Positions 9,059 through 17,128 of a stretch of 64,000 nucleotides of DNA are shown piece after piece. Under the pieces are notes generated by a model. That model had not been told where the DNA came from, did no database searches, and saw only the letters and a list, made by a program, of their open reading frames with translations. The stretch is from assembly GCA_030533405.1 (NCBI GenBank), contig JAUNJF010000001.1:124001-188000 (forward strand), written 5' to 3'. Numbering within the stretch: the first letter of the stretch is position 1; each line of letters starts with the position of its first letter. Position numbers and translations under genes: made by a program. The stretch comes from Eubacteriales bacterium (GTDB lineage: Bacteria > Bacillota > Clostridia > Lachnospirales > Lachnospiraceae).

Positions 9059-9165
9059 AGGAAATAGTCCCATGAATTTCCTATAGGTCTCGTCCGCAAG
9101 GCACGAGATAATATCCGAACATACATCGTTTTGCGGCTAGCTCGCATGGTACGATATGTTCTATA
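9059..9165 (+). repeat. Dispersed structured intergenic repeat, copy A
   Basis: One of four related ~100-bp noncoding elements in the window. Three stems can be drawn: AGGAA/TTCCT at the 5' end (9059-9083), GTCTCGT/ACGAGAT around the loop CCGCAAGGC (9087-9109), and GAACAT/ATGTTC closing the 3' part, inside which lies GCGGCTAGC. It starts 8 bp after a terminator T-run and ends just before the ribosome site of the Maf-like gene. Copies B, C and D are at 14581, 16019 and 25971. Confidence 0.7.
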
Positions 9166-9179
9166 ATAAGGAGTAAGGT

Positions 9180-10895
9180 GTGCAGAGATTAATTAAGGAA
9201 ATAGCCAATTGTATAACAAATTGTAATCGAACAACGCAGTATTTGCGTCAACAAAATTATCATGCAGGACTTGGATCTCTAAATGATTCGGTGAGTCAGT
9301 TTATGAATGTAATGAAGCTTGTTGGAGAAGAGACGGATGTGTTAGCGGAGCTAGGTTTTCAATTAATGGAAGACGAGGTTGTGGGAATGCTGCAGGGACT
9401 GATGCAGGCACAGGAGCAGGAAGATTATGTGCTGGTTTCAGATTTGTTAGAGCTTCAGATAAAGCCATTTTTGTTGCAGCTTCAGGAAATTCTGTTATCG
9501 GGAACGGATGCATTTATGTTAGAAGATGAGGAATGTTATGCAAGGAATATAGCAGGGATTCGTGCTAGAAATGATAAACTTGCAGAAAGAATAGAAGGAT
9601 ATTTGCAAAATACGAATCGAGTGGATGGGAATGAGTTTTGTAGTGATAATTATGTGATAGAGCCGACCTCTTCTGGTCATCATACATTGCTAGTGCAGGA
9701 TGAGAGAGGACAGCGCTATTTTCACTCCAATGTGAATCCGATTACAGAGGCAGAGATTTTTGCAAGACAGTATTATAGTCAGGAGTTTAGTCATTACGTG
9801 GTATATGGTTTCGGTCTGGGATATCATATTCAGGCAATGCTGGAGATTGATGATGGATTGTATATTGATATTGTGGAGTCGGATATACAGGTAATAGGGA
9901 TTGCATGCAAGATTATGGATTTGGAATGGTTCTATAGCAATCCTAGAATTAAGCTTTTCTATGATCCCGAACACAAACAACTTGGCAATCTGTTAGGGGA
10001 GGATAAAAGTCTGGTAATTCATTATCCAAGTATGAAGCATATTGAAAATGAAAAACTTCGCATGCAGTTGGAGAAGTATTTTATCAGCGATAGTGGAAAG
10101 CGTAATTTTGCGATTCAGTTTGACAATAACTTCCGTGATAACTTGCAAAATTGTGATGGATATGTGGATGAATTAGAGGAAGCCTTCCGTGGAAAGAATG
10201 CAGTGATTGTTGCAGCAGGACCATCATTGGATAAGAATGTGGAAATGCTGAGAAAACGACCAGATAACACGGTGGTTGTTGCAGTGGGAACAGTATTTCG
10301 CAAGTTAATAGAAATGGGGATTCGACCAGACTGTGTAGTAGTGTTGGATGCACAGCCTCATTTATATAAGCAGGTGGAAGGCCTTGAAAAGCAGGAGATT
10401 CCACTTTTGTGTGGAGCAACAGCTTGTAAGAAGATTGCAGAGCGCTATGAGGGTAAGAAATATCTGGTGTGTCAAAAGGGATATCCCAAAGCAGAGGAAT
10501 ATGCGAATGCACGTGGATATAAAACCTATGAGACAGGTGGTTCCGTTAGTACCATTGCAATGGATATTTGTATTCAAATGGGATGCAAGAGCATTGCATT
10601 TATCGGCTTGGATTTGGCATTTACAGGTGGTGTGTCTCACGCTTCATCAACAGCAGATCAACATGTTGCTTCAAAGGAAGAGAGTAATGTCATAATCCAA
10701 TCAGTGGATGGTGGAAAAGTCGCTGCGAGTCGATTATTTGTGATGTATCGGGAATGGATTGAGCGACGAGTTGCACGTTTGGAAAAAACGATTCCAGTGT
10801 ATGATGCGACCGAAGGTGGTGCTGCGAAAAAAGGATTCATTGTGATGTCCCTAAAAGAATTATTTGTGGAGTGGAAAAAGGAACAGAATGAATAA
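9180..10895 (+). CDS. Maf-like motility accessory factor (DUF115) flagellin glycosyltransferase
   Basis: This 571-residue protein contains the DUF115/MptE-like domain in its second half: NAVIVAAGPSLDKNVEML near residue 340, then AVGTVFRKL, VVVLDAQP and IAFIGLDLAF. Proteins of this kind transfer nonulosonic acids such as pseudaminic acid to flagellin Ser/Thr residues in the cytoplasm, as known for Campylobacter, Clostridium and Geobacillus Maf proteins. The N-terminal 170 residues are helical and diverged. The GTG start at 9180 follows AGGAG at 9171-9175 with a short spacer. Its 3' end overlaps the following gene by 8 bp. The presence of Pse genes on both sides supports the role. Confidence 0.82.
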   Translation: MQRLIKEIANCITNCNRTTQYLRQQNYHAGLGSLNDSVSQFMNVMKLVGEETDVLAELGFQLMEDEVVGMLQGLMQAQEQEDYVLVSDLLELQIKPFLLQLQEILLSGTDAFMLEDEECYARNIAGIRARNDKLAERIEGYLQNTNRVDGNEFCSDNYVIEPTSSGHHTLLVQDERGQRYFHSNVNPITEAEIFARQYYSQEFSHYVVYGFGLGYHIQAMLEIDDGLYIDIVESDIQVIGIACKIMDLEWFYSNPRIKLFYDPEHKQLGNLLGEDKSLVIHYPSMKHIENEKLRMQLEKYFISDSGKRNFAIQFDNNFRDNLQNCDGYVDELEEAFRGKNAVIVAAGPSLDKNVEMLRKRPDNTVVVAVGTVFRKLIEMGIRPDCVVVLDAQPHLYKQVEGLEKQEIPLLCGATACKKIAERYEGKKYLVCQKGYPKAEEYANARGYKTYETGGSVSTIAMDICIQMGCKSIAFIGLDLAFTGGVSHASSTADQHVASKEESNVIIQSVDGGKVAASRLFVMYREWIERRVARLEKTIPVYDATEGGAAKKGFIVMSLKELFVEWKKEQNE

Positions 10896-12060
10896 AACAA
10901 TACTAGTCATATATGGAGAATCTCAATATAGTGTACTGTGCAAAGCGACAGATTTGGTGATTTTAGGATTCCAAAGAAAAGGGTATCAGGTTGAGATTTT
11001 GCGAATGGATGATGCAGATAAAATGCAGCATCTAGATGAAATATTATCTAAAGAATATGCATTTATTTTTTCTATACAAGCATTGTTATTTGAACTAAAT
11101 AATGCAAACGCAATTCCCATTGTTTCGTTGATGGAAACACCATGGTTTGGTTGGATTGTGGATGATATTCTTTATCACTTACACAAGGTCATGAATAATC
11201 AGTATGAGAATACGTATATTCTAGGTGTAGATAATCGAATGAAGGAATATGCGCAGTTGATGTTTCCTGGTATGGATCATGTAGTTACAGTTTATCATGG
11301 CGGATTTGAATGTAAGCATCATGATGGTCAAAAAGACATGGATATACTGTTTTCTGGAACCGATACGGAACTCAAAAGTTTTGAAGAGTCGGTAGAGAAT
11401 CCGATGCCTGTGGAATTATTTTTGGTGCAAGAGAGTGAGAAAATATTAAGCGAAAATCCCCAAATTGGTGTGCGTACTGCATTAAAACAGGTTTTAATGC
11501 AAATGGGAGAAGAACTGAATACAGATTTGATACTGGAATTATCAAGAGTCATTTTTTATTTAGATGGTTATGTTCGTTATCAATGCAGAACGAAAATTCT
11601 TTATACATTGTTAGAAGCAGGTTTTCACATCCACATACTTGGAAATGGATACGATGAGATTAAGAAGCAATATCCAAATCAGATTACACATTATGGAGCT
11701 GTGGAGATTGATGAGGTTACGGAAATGATGTCTCGTTCGAAAATAGTAATGAATCCATTTCCGCCTATTTTTGAACAAGGATTTCATGAACGCATTTTTT
11801 CAGCGATGCTATGCAAATCGATTTGTTTTACACCAGAGTCTGATTTCTTAAGGCAGCAATTGGGAGAACGAGTGGAATATATTGACTTAAACAATATGGA
11901 ACAGATGGTGTTAGATATTCAGAGTGTTTTGGACAATTATGATAAGCAGCAGGAACGCTTGGAGGACAATTATCAGTATGCATTTGTGAATCATACATGG
12001 GAAAAACGTGGTGAGGAAATAATAGATTTTTATGAGTCGGGATGTGGATTACAACCATAA
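10888..12060 (+). CDS. CgeB-like glycosyltransferase
   Basis: About 390 residues. The C-terminal third looks like a GT-B nucleotide-sugar-binding half: LGNGYDEIKKQYPNQ, then MMSRSKIVMNPFPP, FHERIFSAMLCKS and a terminal WEKRGEEIIDFY helix, as in CgeB/DUF3880-type glycosyltransferases that accompany flagellar glycosylation genes. The ATG at 10888 is preferred to the earlier in-frame 10864 because AAGGA precedes it closely and it overlaps the end of the maf-like gene, a coupling pattern. It probably extends or modifies the flagellin glycan. Donor and acceptor are unknown. Confidence 0.65.
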   Translation: MNKTILVIYGESQYSVLCKATDLVILGFQRKGYQVEILRMDDADKMQHLDEILSKEYAFIFSIQALLFELNNANAIPIVSLMETPWFGWIVDDILYHLHKVMNNQYENTYILGVDNRMKEYAQLMFPGMDHVVTVYHGGFECKHHDGQKDMDILFSGTDTELKSFEESVENPMPVELFLVQESEKILSENPQIGVRTALKQVLMQMGEELNTDLILELSRVIFYLDGYVRYQCRTKILYTLLEAGFHIHILGNGYDEIKKQYPNQITHYGAVEIDEVTEMMSRSKIVMNPFPPIFEQGFHERIFSAMLCKSICFTPESDFLRQQLGERVEYIDLNNMEQMVLDIQSVLDNYDKQQERLEDNYQYAFVNHTWEKRGEEIIDFYESGCGLQP

Positions 12061-12151
12061 GAATTTGAGTGTTTCGGAACAGGGAGCGAAATGGAATATA
12101 CAGGATTTGTTTGAAATTTAATAAGATATATATATTGAGGGAGATGATACG

Positions 12152-13333
12152 ATGTTTATACCATACGGAAGACAATCAATTGATGAAGAAGATATACAAG
12201 CAGTTGTGGAGGTGCTTCGTTCAGATTACTTGACAACAGGTCCGAAGGTAACAGAGTTTGAACAGGTGCTTGCGGATTATGTAGGTGCAAAATATGCGGT
12301 AGCAGTATCGAATGGAACGGCAGCATTACATATTGCATGTCTGGCAGCAGGAGTGGGACCAGGGGACGAGGTGATTACAACACCAATAACCTTTGCTGCT
12401 TCGGCAAATTGCGCCCTTTATTGTGGGGCTACGCCTGTGTTTGCGGATATTAAACCAGATACCTACAATATTGACCCGGCAGAGATTGAAAAGAAGATTA
12501 CAGACAAGACCAAGGCGATTGTGGCGGTACACTATACAGGACAGCCTTGTGAAATGGACGCGATACATGCTATTGCGAAGGAACATAATCTAATTGTAAT
12601 CGAAGACGGTGCGCAAGTGATTTCTGGTAAATATAAGGGGCAGATGGTTGGTGGATTGTCTGACATGACAACATTTAGTTTTCATCCGGTAAAGCCAGTG
12701 ACAACGGGTGAGGGCGGTGCAGTTACCACCAATGATCCAGAGTTATATAAAAAGCTAAAGTTGTTTCAAACACATGGAATTACAAGAGATGCCAATCAGA
12801 TGACGAAAAATGAAGGCGGTTGGTATTACGAGCAGTTGGAACTTGGATTTAACTATCGTATTACAGATATTCAGTGTGCGCTTGGCATTTCGCAGATGAA
12901 GAAGTTAGATGGCTTTGCAGAGCACAGACGTGACCTTGCGGCAAGATACGATGCATTGTTTGCAGACAAGATTGCAGACATGAAGCTGGTAGATGAGAAT
13001 CAGAGATCACTTATTGTAACGCCATATCAGCATCCGGATTGTTTATCGAGTTATCATTTATACATGATTCAGGTACCAGCTGATATTCGGAAGCAAGTGT
13101 TTGATTATTTGCGTGAGAATCAGATTGGCGTAAATGTGCATTACATTCCAGTGTACAAGCATCCATATTATCAGGCAAATGGATATCAGGATGTTTGCTG
13201 TCCAAATGCAGAGGCGTTTTATGCAGGTGCTATCACATTACCTTTGTTTGCGGACATGACCTTTGAACAGGTGGATTATGTGGTTGAGAAGGTATGTGAG
13301 GGTGTGAAGAAATTTCTGTTGCAGAAGATGTAG
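12152..13333 (+). CDS. pseC: UDP-4-amino-4,6-dideoxy-N-acetyl-beta-L-altrosamine transaminase
   Basis: This 393-residue PLP enzyme of the DegT/DnrJ/EryC1 family carries out the second Pse step. The phosphate-binding SNGTAALHIAC region is at residue 53, the EDGAQV Asp near residue 152, and the PLP Lys is in FSFHPVKPVTTGEGG near residue 183. The second half, with NYRITDIQCALG, is typical. GAGGGAGATG precedes the ATG. It directly follows the glycosyltransferase by 91 bp. The remaining Pse enzymes (PseH, PseI, PseF) are not in the window. Confidence 0.9.
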   Translation: MFIPYGRQSIDEEDIQAVVEVLRSDYLTTGPKVTEFEQVLADYVGAKYAVAVSNGTAALHIACLAAGVGPGDEVITTPITFAASANCALYCGATPVFADIKPDTYNIDPAEIEKKITDKTKAIVAVHYTGQPCEMDAIHAIAKEHNLIVIEDGAQVISGKYKGQMVGGLSDMTTFSFHPVKPVTTGEGGAVTTNDPELYKKLKLFQTHGITRDANQMTKNEGGWYYEQLELGFNYRITDIQCALGISQMKKLDGFAEHRRDLAARYDALFADKIADMKLVDENQRSLIVTPYQHPDCLSSYHLYMIQVPADIRKQVFDYLRENQIGVNVHYIPVYKHPYYQANGYQDVCCPNAEAFYAGAITLPLFADMTFEQVDYVVEKVCEGVKKFLLQKM

Positions 13334-13443
13334 AACTCGAACAAGCAATTCAACAAGCAATAGAAGAATGTATACAGAAGCATTGACGAGAAAATCGATA
13401 AACAGAATTCAGGAAATGAATATGTTATTAAAAGAACAATTGG
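13334..13443 (+). pseudogene. Short Rpn-type remnant after pseC
   Basis: Starting in the frame that overlaps the pseC stop codon, the sequence encodes VELEQAIQQAIEECIQKH before a stop, very like the NLEEAIDLSIDECI segment of the remnant at 6301-6783. A shift of frame then gives a helical segment comparable with the next part of that protein. Only about 40 residues remain. This is a weak but directly readable similarity. Confidence 0.4.
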
Positions 13444-13458
13444 GAGTTCCCGCAGAGC

Positions 13459-14526
13459 TTACAGCTCTACAGGTAACTCCCAGTTTTTATATGCATCTTC
13501 ATACTGCTCAAGAAGCATTTTATAATTGTTATACGCTTCCGAAGAATAATTCTTACATCGTTCTGGCTCCAATAAGCCCTGATAGCTTTTTACCAAACCT
13601 TCTAACGCCAAATCTCCACTTGTGCGAATATCAATGATGCTTGCTGTTTCATAAGCTGCATTGTAAAACCATACAATCGCTTCCTCGTAATCCTTGAGGT
13701 CCAGATAATAACAGCCCAGCTCATAGCATATTTCTGCGCATGGATTTTCTAACATGTCACGCAGTGCATATTTCATCAATGTGTTGCCGTCCTGTTCCAG
13801 ACGTGCAATTCTGGCTAAGATGCAAGCAGCCTCTTTGCCAGCATCAGTAGTAGCGTTTTCTTGCCAAATGGATTCGAAAATTGGTTTAGCCGCCATCAAA
13901 TCTTCTAATGTTCCAACCTTGTAAAGTTCTTTTTCGTACATCATGCGAAGCTTTTCCGATAAATGTTGATTCTTTTCAAAGGTTTCAAGAAAGATTCCAA
14001 AATCACGTTTTCCGTGTGATGCAGTTGGCATATGTAAAATATCTATATCACTATCATATACAACTGGTTCTAGACGAACAGTCTCGTGAATTGGGTCTAC
14101 CCAGGTAAATGGACGAAGTCGTTTAAATAATTTTGGACGATATTCTTTTTGCGCATTTAACACGGTATTGAAATCGGTAATGGTAACATATTTCATTTGT
14201 ACAATGTCAATTTCTGGAAGCAGGCATTTCTTCATGTTCAAAAAACGTTCTCGATTTTCCTCGTCCAAAACCTCATCTGCATCTGGTGCATAAATGTAGT
14301 CCATTGTCGCTTTGGAAAATGAAAAATTACGTGCGTCAGAGAAATCATTGATCCATTGATAATCATATATGTTAGAAGTGTAGCGCGCTGCAATCTCCTT
14401 GGTTGCATCCGTGGAGCCTGTGTCAATGATGATGATTTCATCCATAAGATCGGCAACCGAGTCTAAGCATCTTGCAAGCGTTGCTTCTTCATTTTTTACA
14501 ATCATGCATAAGCTGATGGTAATCAT
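13459..14526 (-). CDS. Family 2 glycosyltransferase with TPR-like C-terminal part
   Basis: A 355-residue protein whose N-terminal 230 residues form a GT-A domain: LCMIVKNEEATLARCLDSV, IIIDTGSTDATKEIA, and the DXD-type metal site in YAPDADEV near residue 82. The C-terminal 130 residues are rich in paired helices (YELGCYYLDLKDYEEAIVWFYNAA), a TPR pattern also seen in SunS-type glycosyltransferases. It is transcribed toward pseC and probably adds a further sugar to the flagellar glycan or another glycoprotein. Its start is followed upstream by an AAGGAGGGG ribosome site and, 55 bp away, repeat copy B. The substrate is inferred from context only. Confidence 0.75.
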   Translation of the reverse strand: MITISLCMIVKNEEATLARCLDSVADLMDEIIIIDTGSTDATKEIAARYTSNIYDYQWINDFSDARNFSFSKATMDYIYAPDADEVLDEENRERFLNMKKCLLPEIDIVQMKYVTITDFNTVLNAQKEYRPKLFKRLRPFTWVDPIHETVRLEPVVYDSDIDILHMPTASHGKRDFGIFLETFEKNQHLSEKLRMMYEKELYKVGTLEDLMAAKPIFESIWQENATTDAGKEAACILARIARLEQDGNTLMKYALRDMLENPCAEICYELGCYYLDLKDYEEAIVWFYNAAYETASIIDIRTSGDLALEGLVKSYQGLLEPERCKNYSSEAYNNYKMLLEQYEDAYKNWELPVEL

Positions 14527-14580
14527 GGTACCCCTCCTTGTTTCTTTTATTTACTAGGCAAATGTCTATCTTTGATTTAC

Positions 14581-14670
14581 AGGAAAGTACTTCGAACTTC
14601 CCTATAAGTCTCGTCCACAAGGCACAAGACAATGACAGAACAACCGTCACAATGCGACTAGCGTGTTCTA
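14581..14670 (+). repeat. Dispersed structured intergenic repeat, copy B
   Basis: Collinear with copy A: AGGAA...TTCC stem, GTCTCGT...ACAAGAC stem around CCACAAGGC, and GAACA...TGTTC closing a segment with GCGACTAGC. It lacks an 11-bp stretch present in copy A just before TGTTCTA. It lies between the divergent glycosyltransferase and LuxR-type genes. Confidence 0.7.
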
Positions 14671-14843
14671 TTAATGGGTTTCAAAATAATGCCTGTATGG
14701 TAAGGCAGATCGTACAAAACATCTATATAAATGATAGCTTAAAAAGAAGGTTCGTGCAATAAAAATAGAGTAGAAAATACTTGGTAAGTATGATGCATGG
14801 AGAATTAATAAATTGTGCAATGTATGGAATCTTTTTCTATTTG

Positions 14844-14873
14844 TTGACTTTTGGAACATAAGTCATGTATAAT
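14844..14873 (+). promoter_or_regulatory. Sigma-A promoter for the LuxR-type gene
   Basis: TTGACT at 14844-14849 and TATAAT at 14868-14873 with an 18-bp spacer. Transcription would begin near 14880, giving a leader of about 205 nt before the start codon. Confidence 0.75.
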
Positions 14874-14917
14874 GACATCAATTATATAGAGATATTTTGA
14901 CAAAGGTGTTAGGTTAT

Positions 14918-15078
14918 TCTGCGGAATGATTTGGCATTTTTTTTATCTCAATTTCCAATTGAGATAAAAAAGCCTTCGGCGGAGTGCAGAAATGTGCAAG
15001 TGAAGGCGTCAGCAGAGATGATGCGCATTTCGAAGCAAGAACGCTGGGTGCGTTCTTGAATTCTTGTCACAAGAAAGG
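14918..15078 (+). promoter_or_regulatory. Heavily structured 5' leader of the LuxR-type gene
   Basis: Successive stems are visible: TTTTTATCTCAAT/AATTGAGATAAAAA (about 14939-14970) nested inside TTCTGC/GCAGAA, then GCCTTC/GAAGGC, then CAAGAACGC/GCGTTCTTG (about 15037-15059), then TTCTTGT/ACAAGAA overlapping the ribosome site AAAGGAAG. The last stem could block translation. I recognise no known riboswitch class. Confidence 0.5.
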
Positions 15079-15087
15079 AAGATGACC

Positions 15088-15870
15088 ATGAAGAATTTCG
15101 GTAACAATATTTGGATGGGAATATTAAATATAATCTATCGAATTCATAGCAGCGAATCGATTGGTGCTATGGGAGATACCATATTGAAACAGATTCAGTG
15201 GCTAGTACCATTTGATCACGCGTTGTTTTTCATTCCAAGGGAAAATGGAGAAATTCATGTCGTTGCATCAGAAGGAATTGAAGATTGTTACATTGATTTG
15301 TATGAAAATAATTTTAAAAGATATGATTATGCTTCGGGGATTAAAATTGCAGGAAACAGCATTGTGTATAAAGATTCTGATATTATAGAAGAAAAAGTAT
15401 TTTTGAGTTCTTCATTCTATAATCAGTTTTGCAGACCCAATCATATAGCATATGGTATTCATATAGTAATATCCTTTGAAGGGAACTACTGTGGAGAGGT
15501 TGTTTTGTTTCGAGATGATAATACAATAAATGCTATTGATTTTGGTGAAAATGCAGAGTTTATTTTGAATTTGCTAAAGGAACATTTATCCATTGCTAGT
15601 AGTCGCTTTTTACAAGATAAATCTTCTAGGATTGAAATGGTAGATGGCAATGAATTCTTTGCTAGTCCGGTGGAAAAATATAGAGTTATGTATAATCTAA
15701 CAAAACGTGAGAGTGAGGTTTTAATGTTATTGTTAGAGGATGTTTCAACCACACAAATGTGTGATGAGTTGATAATTTCATTAAACACCTTAAAAAAACA
15801 CATTGCGAACCTATATAAAAAGATGGATGTCGGTTCCAGAGTGCAATTACTCCAAAAAATCAAAATATAA
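15088..15870 (+). CDS. LuxR-family transcriptional regulator with GAF-like sensor half
   Basis: About 260 residues. The N-terminal 190 residues resemble a GAF-type sensor (LVPFDHALFFIPREN, then a beta-rich region with GIHIVISFEGNYCGEVVLF). The C-terminus is a LuxR-type helix-turn-helix: LTKRESEVLMLLLEDVSTTQ, then SLNTLKKHIANLYKKMDV, which are the usual recognition elements. It has no phospho-acceptor domain, so it is not a classical response regulator. ATG 15088 is favoured over 15082 because AAAGGAAG is nine bases upstream. It lies alone between structured flanks; the target genes are unknown. Confidence 0.75.
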   Translation: MKNFGNNIWMGILNIIYRIHSSESIGAMGDTILKQIQWLVPFDHALFFIPRENGEIHVVASEGIEDCYIDLYENNFKRYDYASGIKIAGNSIVYKDSDIIEEKVFLSSSFYNQFCRPNHIAYGIHIVISFEGNYCGEVVLFRDDNTINAIDFGENAEFILNLLKEHLSIASSRFLQDKSSRIEMVDGNEFFASPVEKYRVMYNLTKRESEVLMLLLEDVSTTQMCDELIISLNTLKKHIANLYKKMDVGSRVQLLQKIKI

Positions 15871-15888
15871 CATATAAGAGGAAGAGGA

Positions 15889-15941
15889 TGCGCAGTGATT
15901 CTGCGAGGAATGTGTCAGCAAGCTGACCAGAATCACGCGCA
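15889..15941 (+). other. Nested hairpins downstream of the LuxR-type gene
   Basis: TGCGCAGTGATTCTG pairs with CAGAATCACGCGCA, and inside it GTCAGC pairs with GCTGAC around two A. It lies 18 bp after the stop codon and before the terminator. Whether it acts in RNA or DNA is unknown. Confidence 0.5.
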
Positions 15942-15975
15942 AAGTCTCCACGAGCGTCGACTTGAAATTGTTGAG

Positions 15976-16010
15976 AGAGACTGTCACATTAAGTGATCAG
16001 TCTCTTTTTT
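15976..16010 (+). terminator. Rho-independent terminator after the LuxR-type gene
   Basis: AGAGACTG-TCAC pairs with GTGA-CAGTCTCT around a short loop, followed by TTTTTT. Confidence 0.85.
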
Positions 16011-16018
16011 GACTTTAG

Positions 16019-16125
16019 AGGAAATTCATTGTATTTTCTACAGGTCTTGCTTACAAGGATCAAGACAATGACCGAGCAACCGCTGCTTTCCGATTAGTAA
16101 GCTTTACGAGTAAGCTTTGTGAGTA
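16019..16125 (+). repeat. Dispersed structured intergenic repeat, copy C
   Basis: A more diverged copy: AGGAAA/TTTTCT stem, GTCTTG/CAAGAC around CTTACAAGGAT, then GACCGAGCAACCGC and CGATTAGTAAGC. The second stem keeps pairing although a C-G pair of copy A is T-A here. A 14-bp near-tandem duplication (GTAAGCTTTACGA, GTAAGCTTTGTGA) fills the 3' end. It begins 8 bp after a terminator T-run. Confidence 0.6.
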
Positions 16126-16221
16126 GAAAAGTATTAGTGATGATAAAAGGATTAGAAAAACTACTTCTTTTTTGGTAAAAGGAGTAGTTAGAAGTGTAAA
16201 AAAAATCATTCGTTAGTGCGA

Positions 16222-16249
16222 TTGCGTATGAAAAAAAAGAAAGTATAAT
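16222..16249 (+). promoter_or_regulatory. Promoter of the pxp/biotin operon
   Basis: TTGCGT at 16222-16227 and TATAAT at 16244-16249 with a 16-bp spacer. The start of transcription would be near 16256, less than 20 bases before a strong terminator hairpin. The preceding 100 bp also hold an imperfect AACTACT hairpin near 16158-16190 of unknown role. Confidence 0.6.
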
Positions 16250-16271
16250 AAGAAACATCTTAGGAAATGGC

Positions 16272-16321
16272 AAACAAAGAGGTTTGACACATAGTTGTGT
16301 TAAATCTCTTTGTTTTTTTTT
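16272..16321 (+). terminator. Terminator/attenuator upstream of pxpA
   Basis: Twenty bases on each side (AAACAAAGAG...ACACA with TGTGT...CTCTTTGTTT, mismatches at two bulges) form a long stem with loop TAGT, followed by nine T. It lies between the promoter and the AGGAGG ribosome site at 16334, so it should attenuate the whole operon. Confidence 0.85.
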
Positions 16322-16348
16322 AAATAGAGCAGTTAGGAGGTAATAAAT

Positions 16349-17110
16349 ATGAAAATAGATTTGAACTGTGATTTAGGTGAGAGCTTTGGTAATTTTAAAA
16401 TGGGAAACGATGTAGAAATGATGAAGTATATCACTTCTGCAAATATAGCATGCGGGTTTCATGCAGGGGATGCGAATGTGATGAGTGAAACAGTGAATAT
16501 GGCAAAGAATGCAGGCGTTGCATTAGGAGCACATCCAGGATTTCCAGATTTGGAAGGATTTGGTCGTAGAAATATGACATGTACCAGTAATGAGATTAAA
16601 AATTATATAAGATATCAGGTTGGTGCACTTAGAGAATTTTGTTCCTTTGCTGGAGTAGAACTGCAGCACGTAAAACCACACGGAAATTTATATGTGATGG
16701 CAATGGAAGACGATGAAATGGCAAAAGCAATTCTGGAAGTTATTTCTTCTCTTGGAAAAAATGTCATTACATTCGCATTAAATGATTCTGCAATATCCAA
16801 TATGGCGAAATCCATGGGAGTTCCAGTTGCAATTGAGGGATATGGAGATCGAGAACATACTTACAATGGACACATTGTTCAGATTCGAAAAGGTCCTGAT
16901 GAGGATCGAACTGCTAGATTAACAGATAGAGCAATTCGATTGGTAAAGGAAGGAAAAGTGATTACGAACGAGGGAAAGGATATTGATTTAAAGGTTCAAA
17001 CATTATGCGTACATGGTGATACATTTGGAGCCGCAGACTTAATGAAGAATATAAGAGAAGGCCTGGAAAGAGAAGGCGTCGAGATTACAGCAATCAGCAA
17101 CTTCTTATAA
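16349..17110 (+). CDS. pxpA: 5-oxoprolinase subunit A (LamB/YcsF family)
   Basis: A 253-residue member of the LamB/YcsF family, the A subunit of ATP-dependent bacterial 5-oxoprolinase. The N-terminal DLNCDLGESFGNFKMGND, ITSANIACGFHAGDANVM and GAHPGFPDLEGFGRR motifs and the C-terminal LCVHGD motif are all intact, with the metal/catalytic Asp, His and Glu positions expected of the family. AGGAGG precedes the ATG. As first gene of the operon it is separated from pxpB and pxpC by a transporter set. In standard PxpABC, the enzyme opens 5-oxoproline to glutamate. Confidence 0.92.
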   Translation: MKIDLNCDLGESFGNFKMGNDVEMMKYITSANIACGFHAGDANVMSETVNMAKNAGVALGAHPGFPDLEGFGRRNMTCTSNEIKNYIRYQVGALREFCSFAGVELQHVKPHGNLYVMAMEDDEMAKAILEVISSLGKNVITFALNDSAISNMAKSMGVPVAIEGYGDREHTYNGHIVQIRKGPDEDRTARLTDRAIRLVKEGKVITNEGKDIDLKVQTLCVHGDTFGAADLMKNIREGLEREGVEITAISNFL

Positions 17111-17128
17111 AAAAGGAAGGTGAACATT

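Noticed and set aside
13368-13637. Plus-strand ORF of 89 residues overlapping the family 2 glycosyltransferase
   Set aside because: Most of it is the antisense of the glycosyltransferase end; the first part is the Rpn remnant.
16140-16348. Guanidine (ykkC-type) riboswitch upstream of pxpA, expected for urea/guanidine carboxylase operons
   Set aside because: Only a promoter and a terminator hairpin are readable; the conserved ykkC core motifs are absent and the leader before the terminator is too short.
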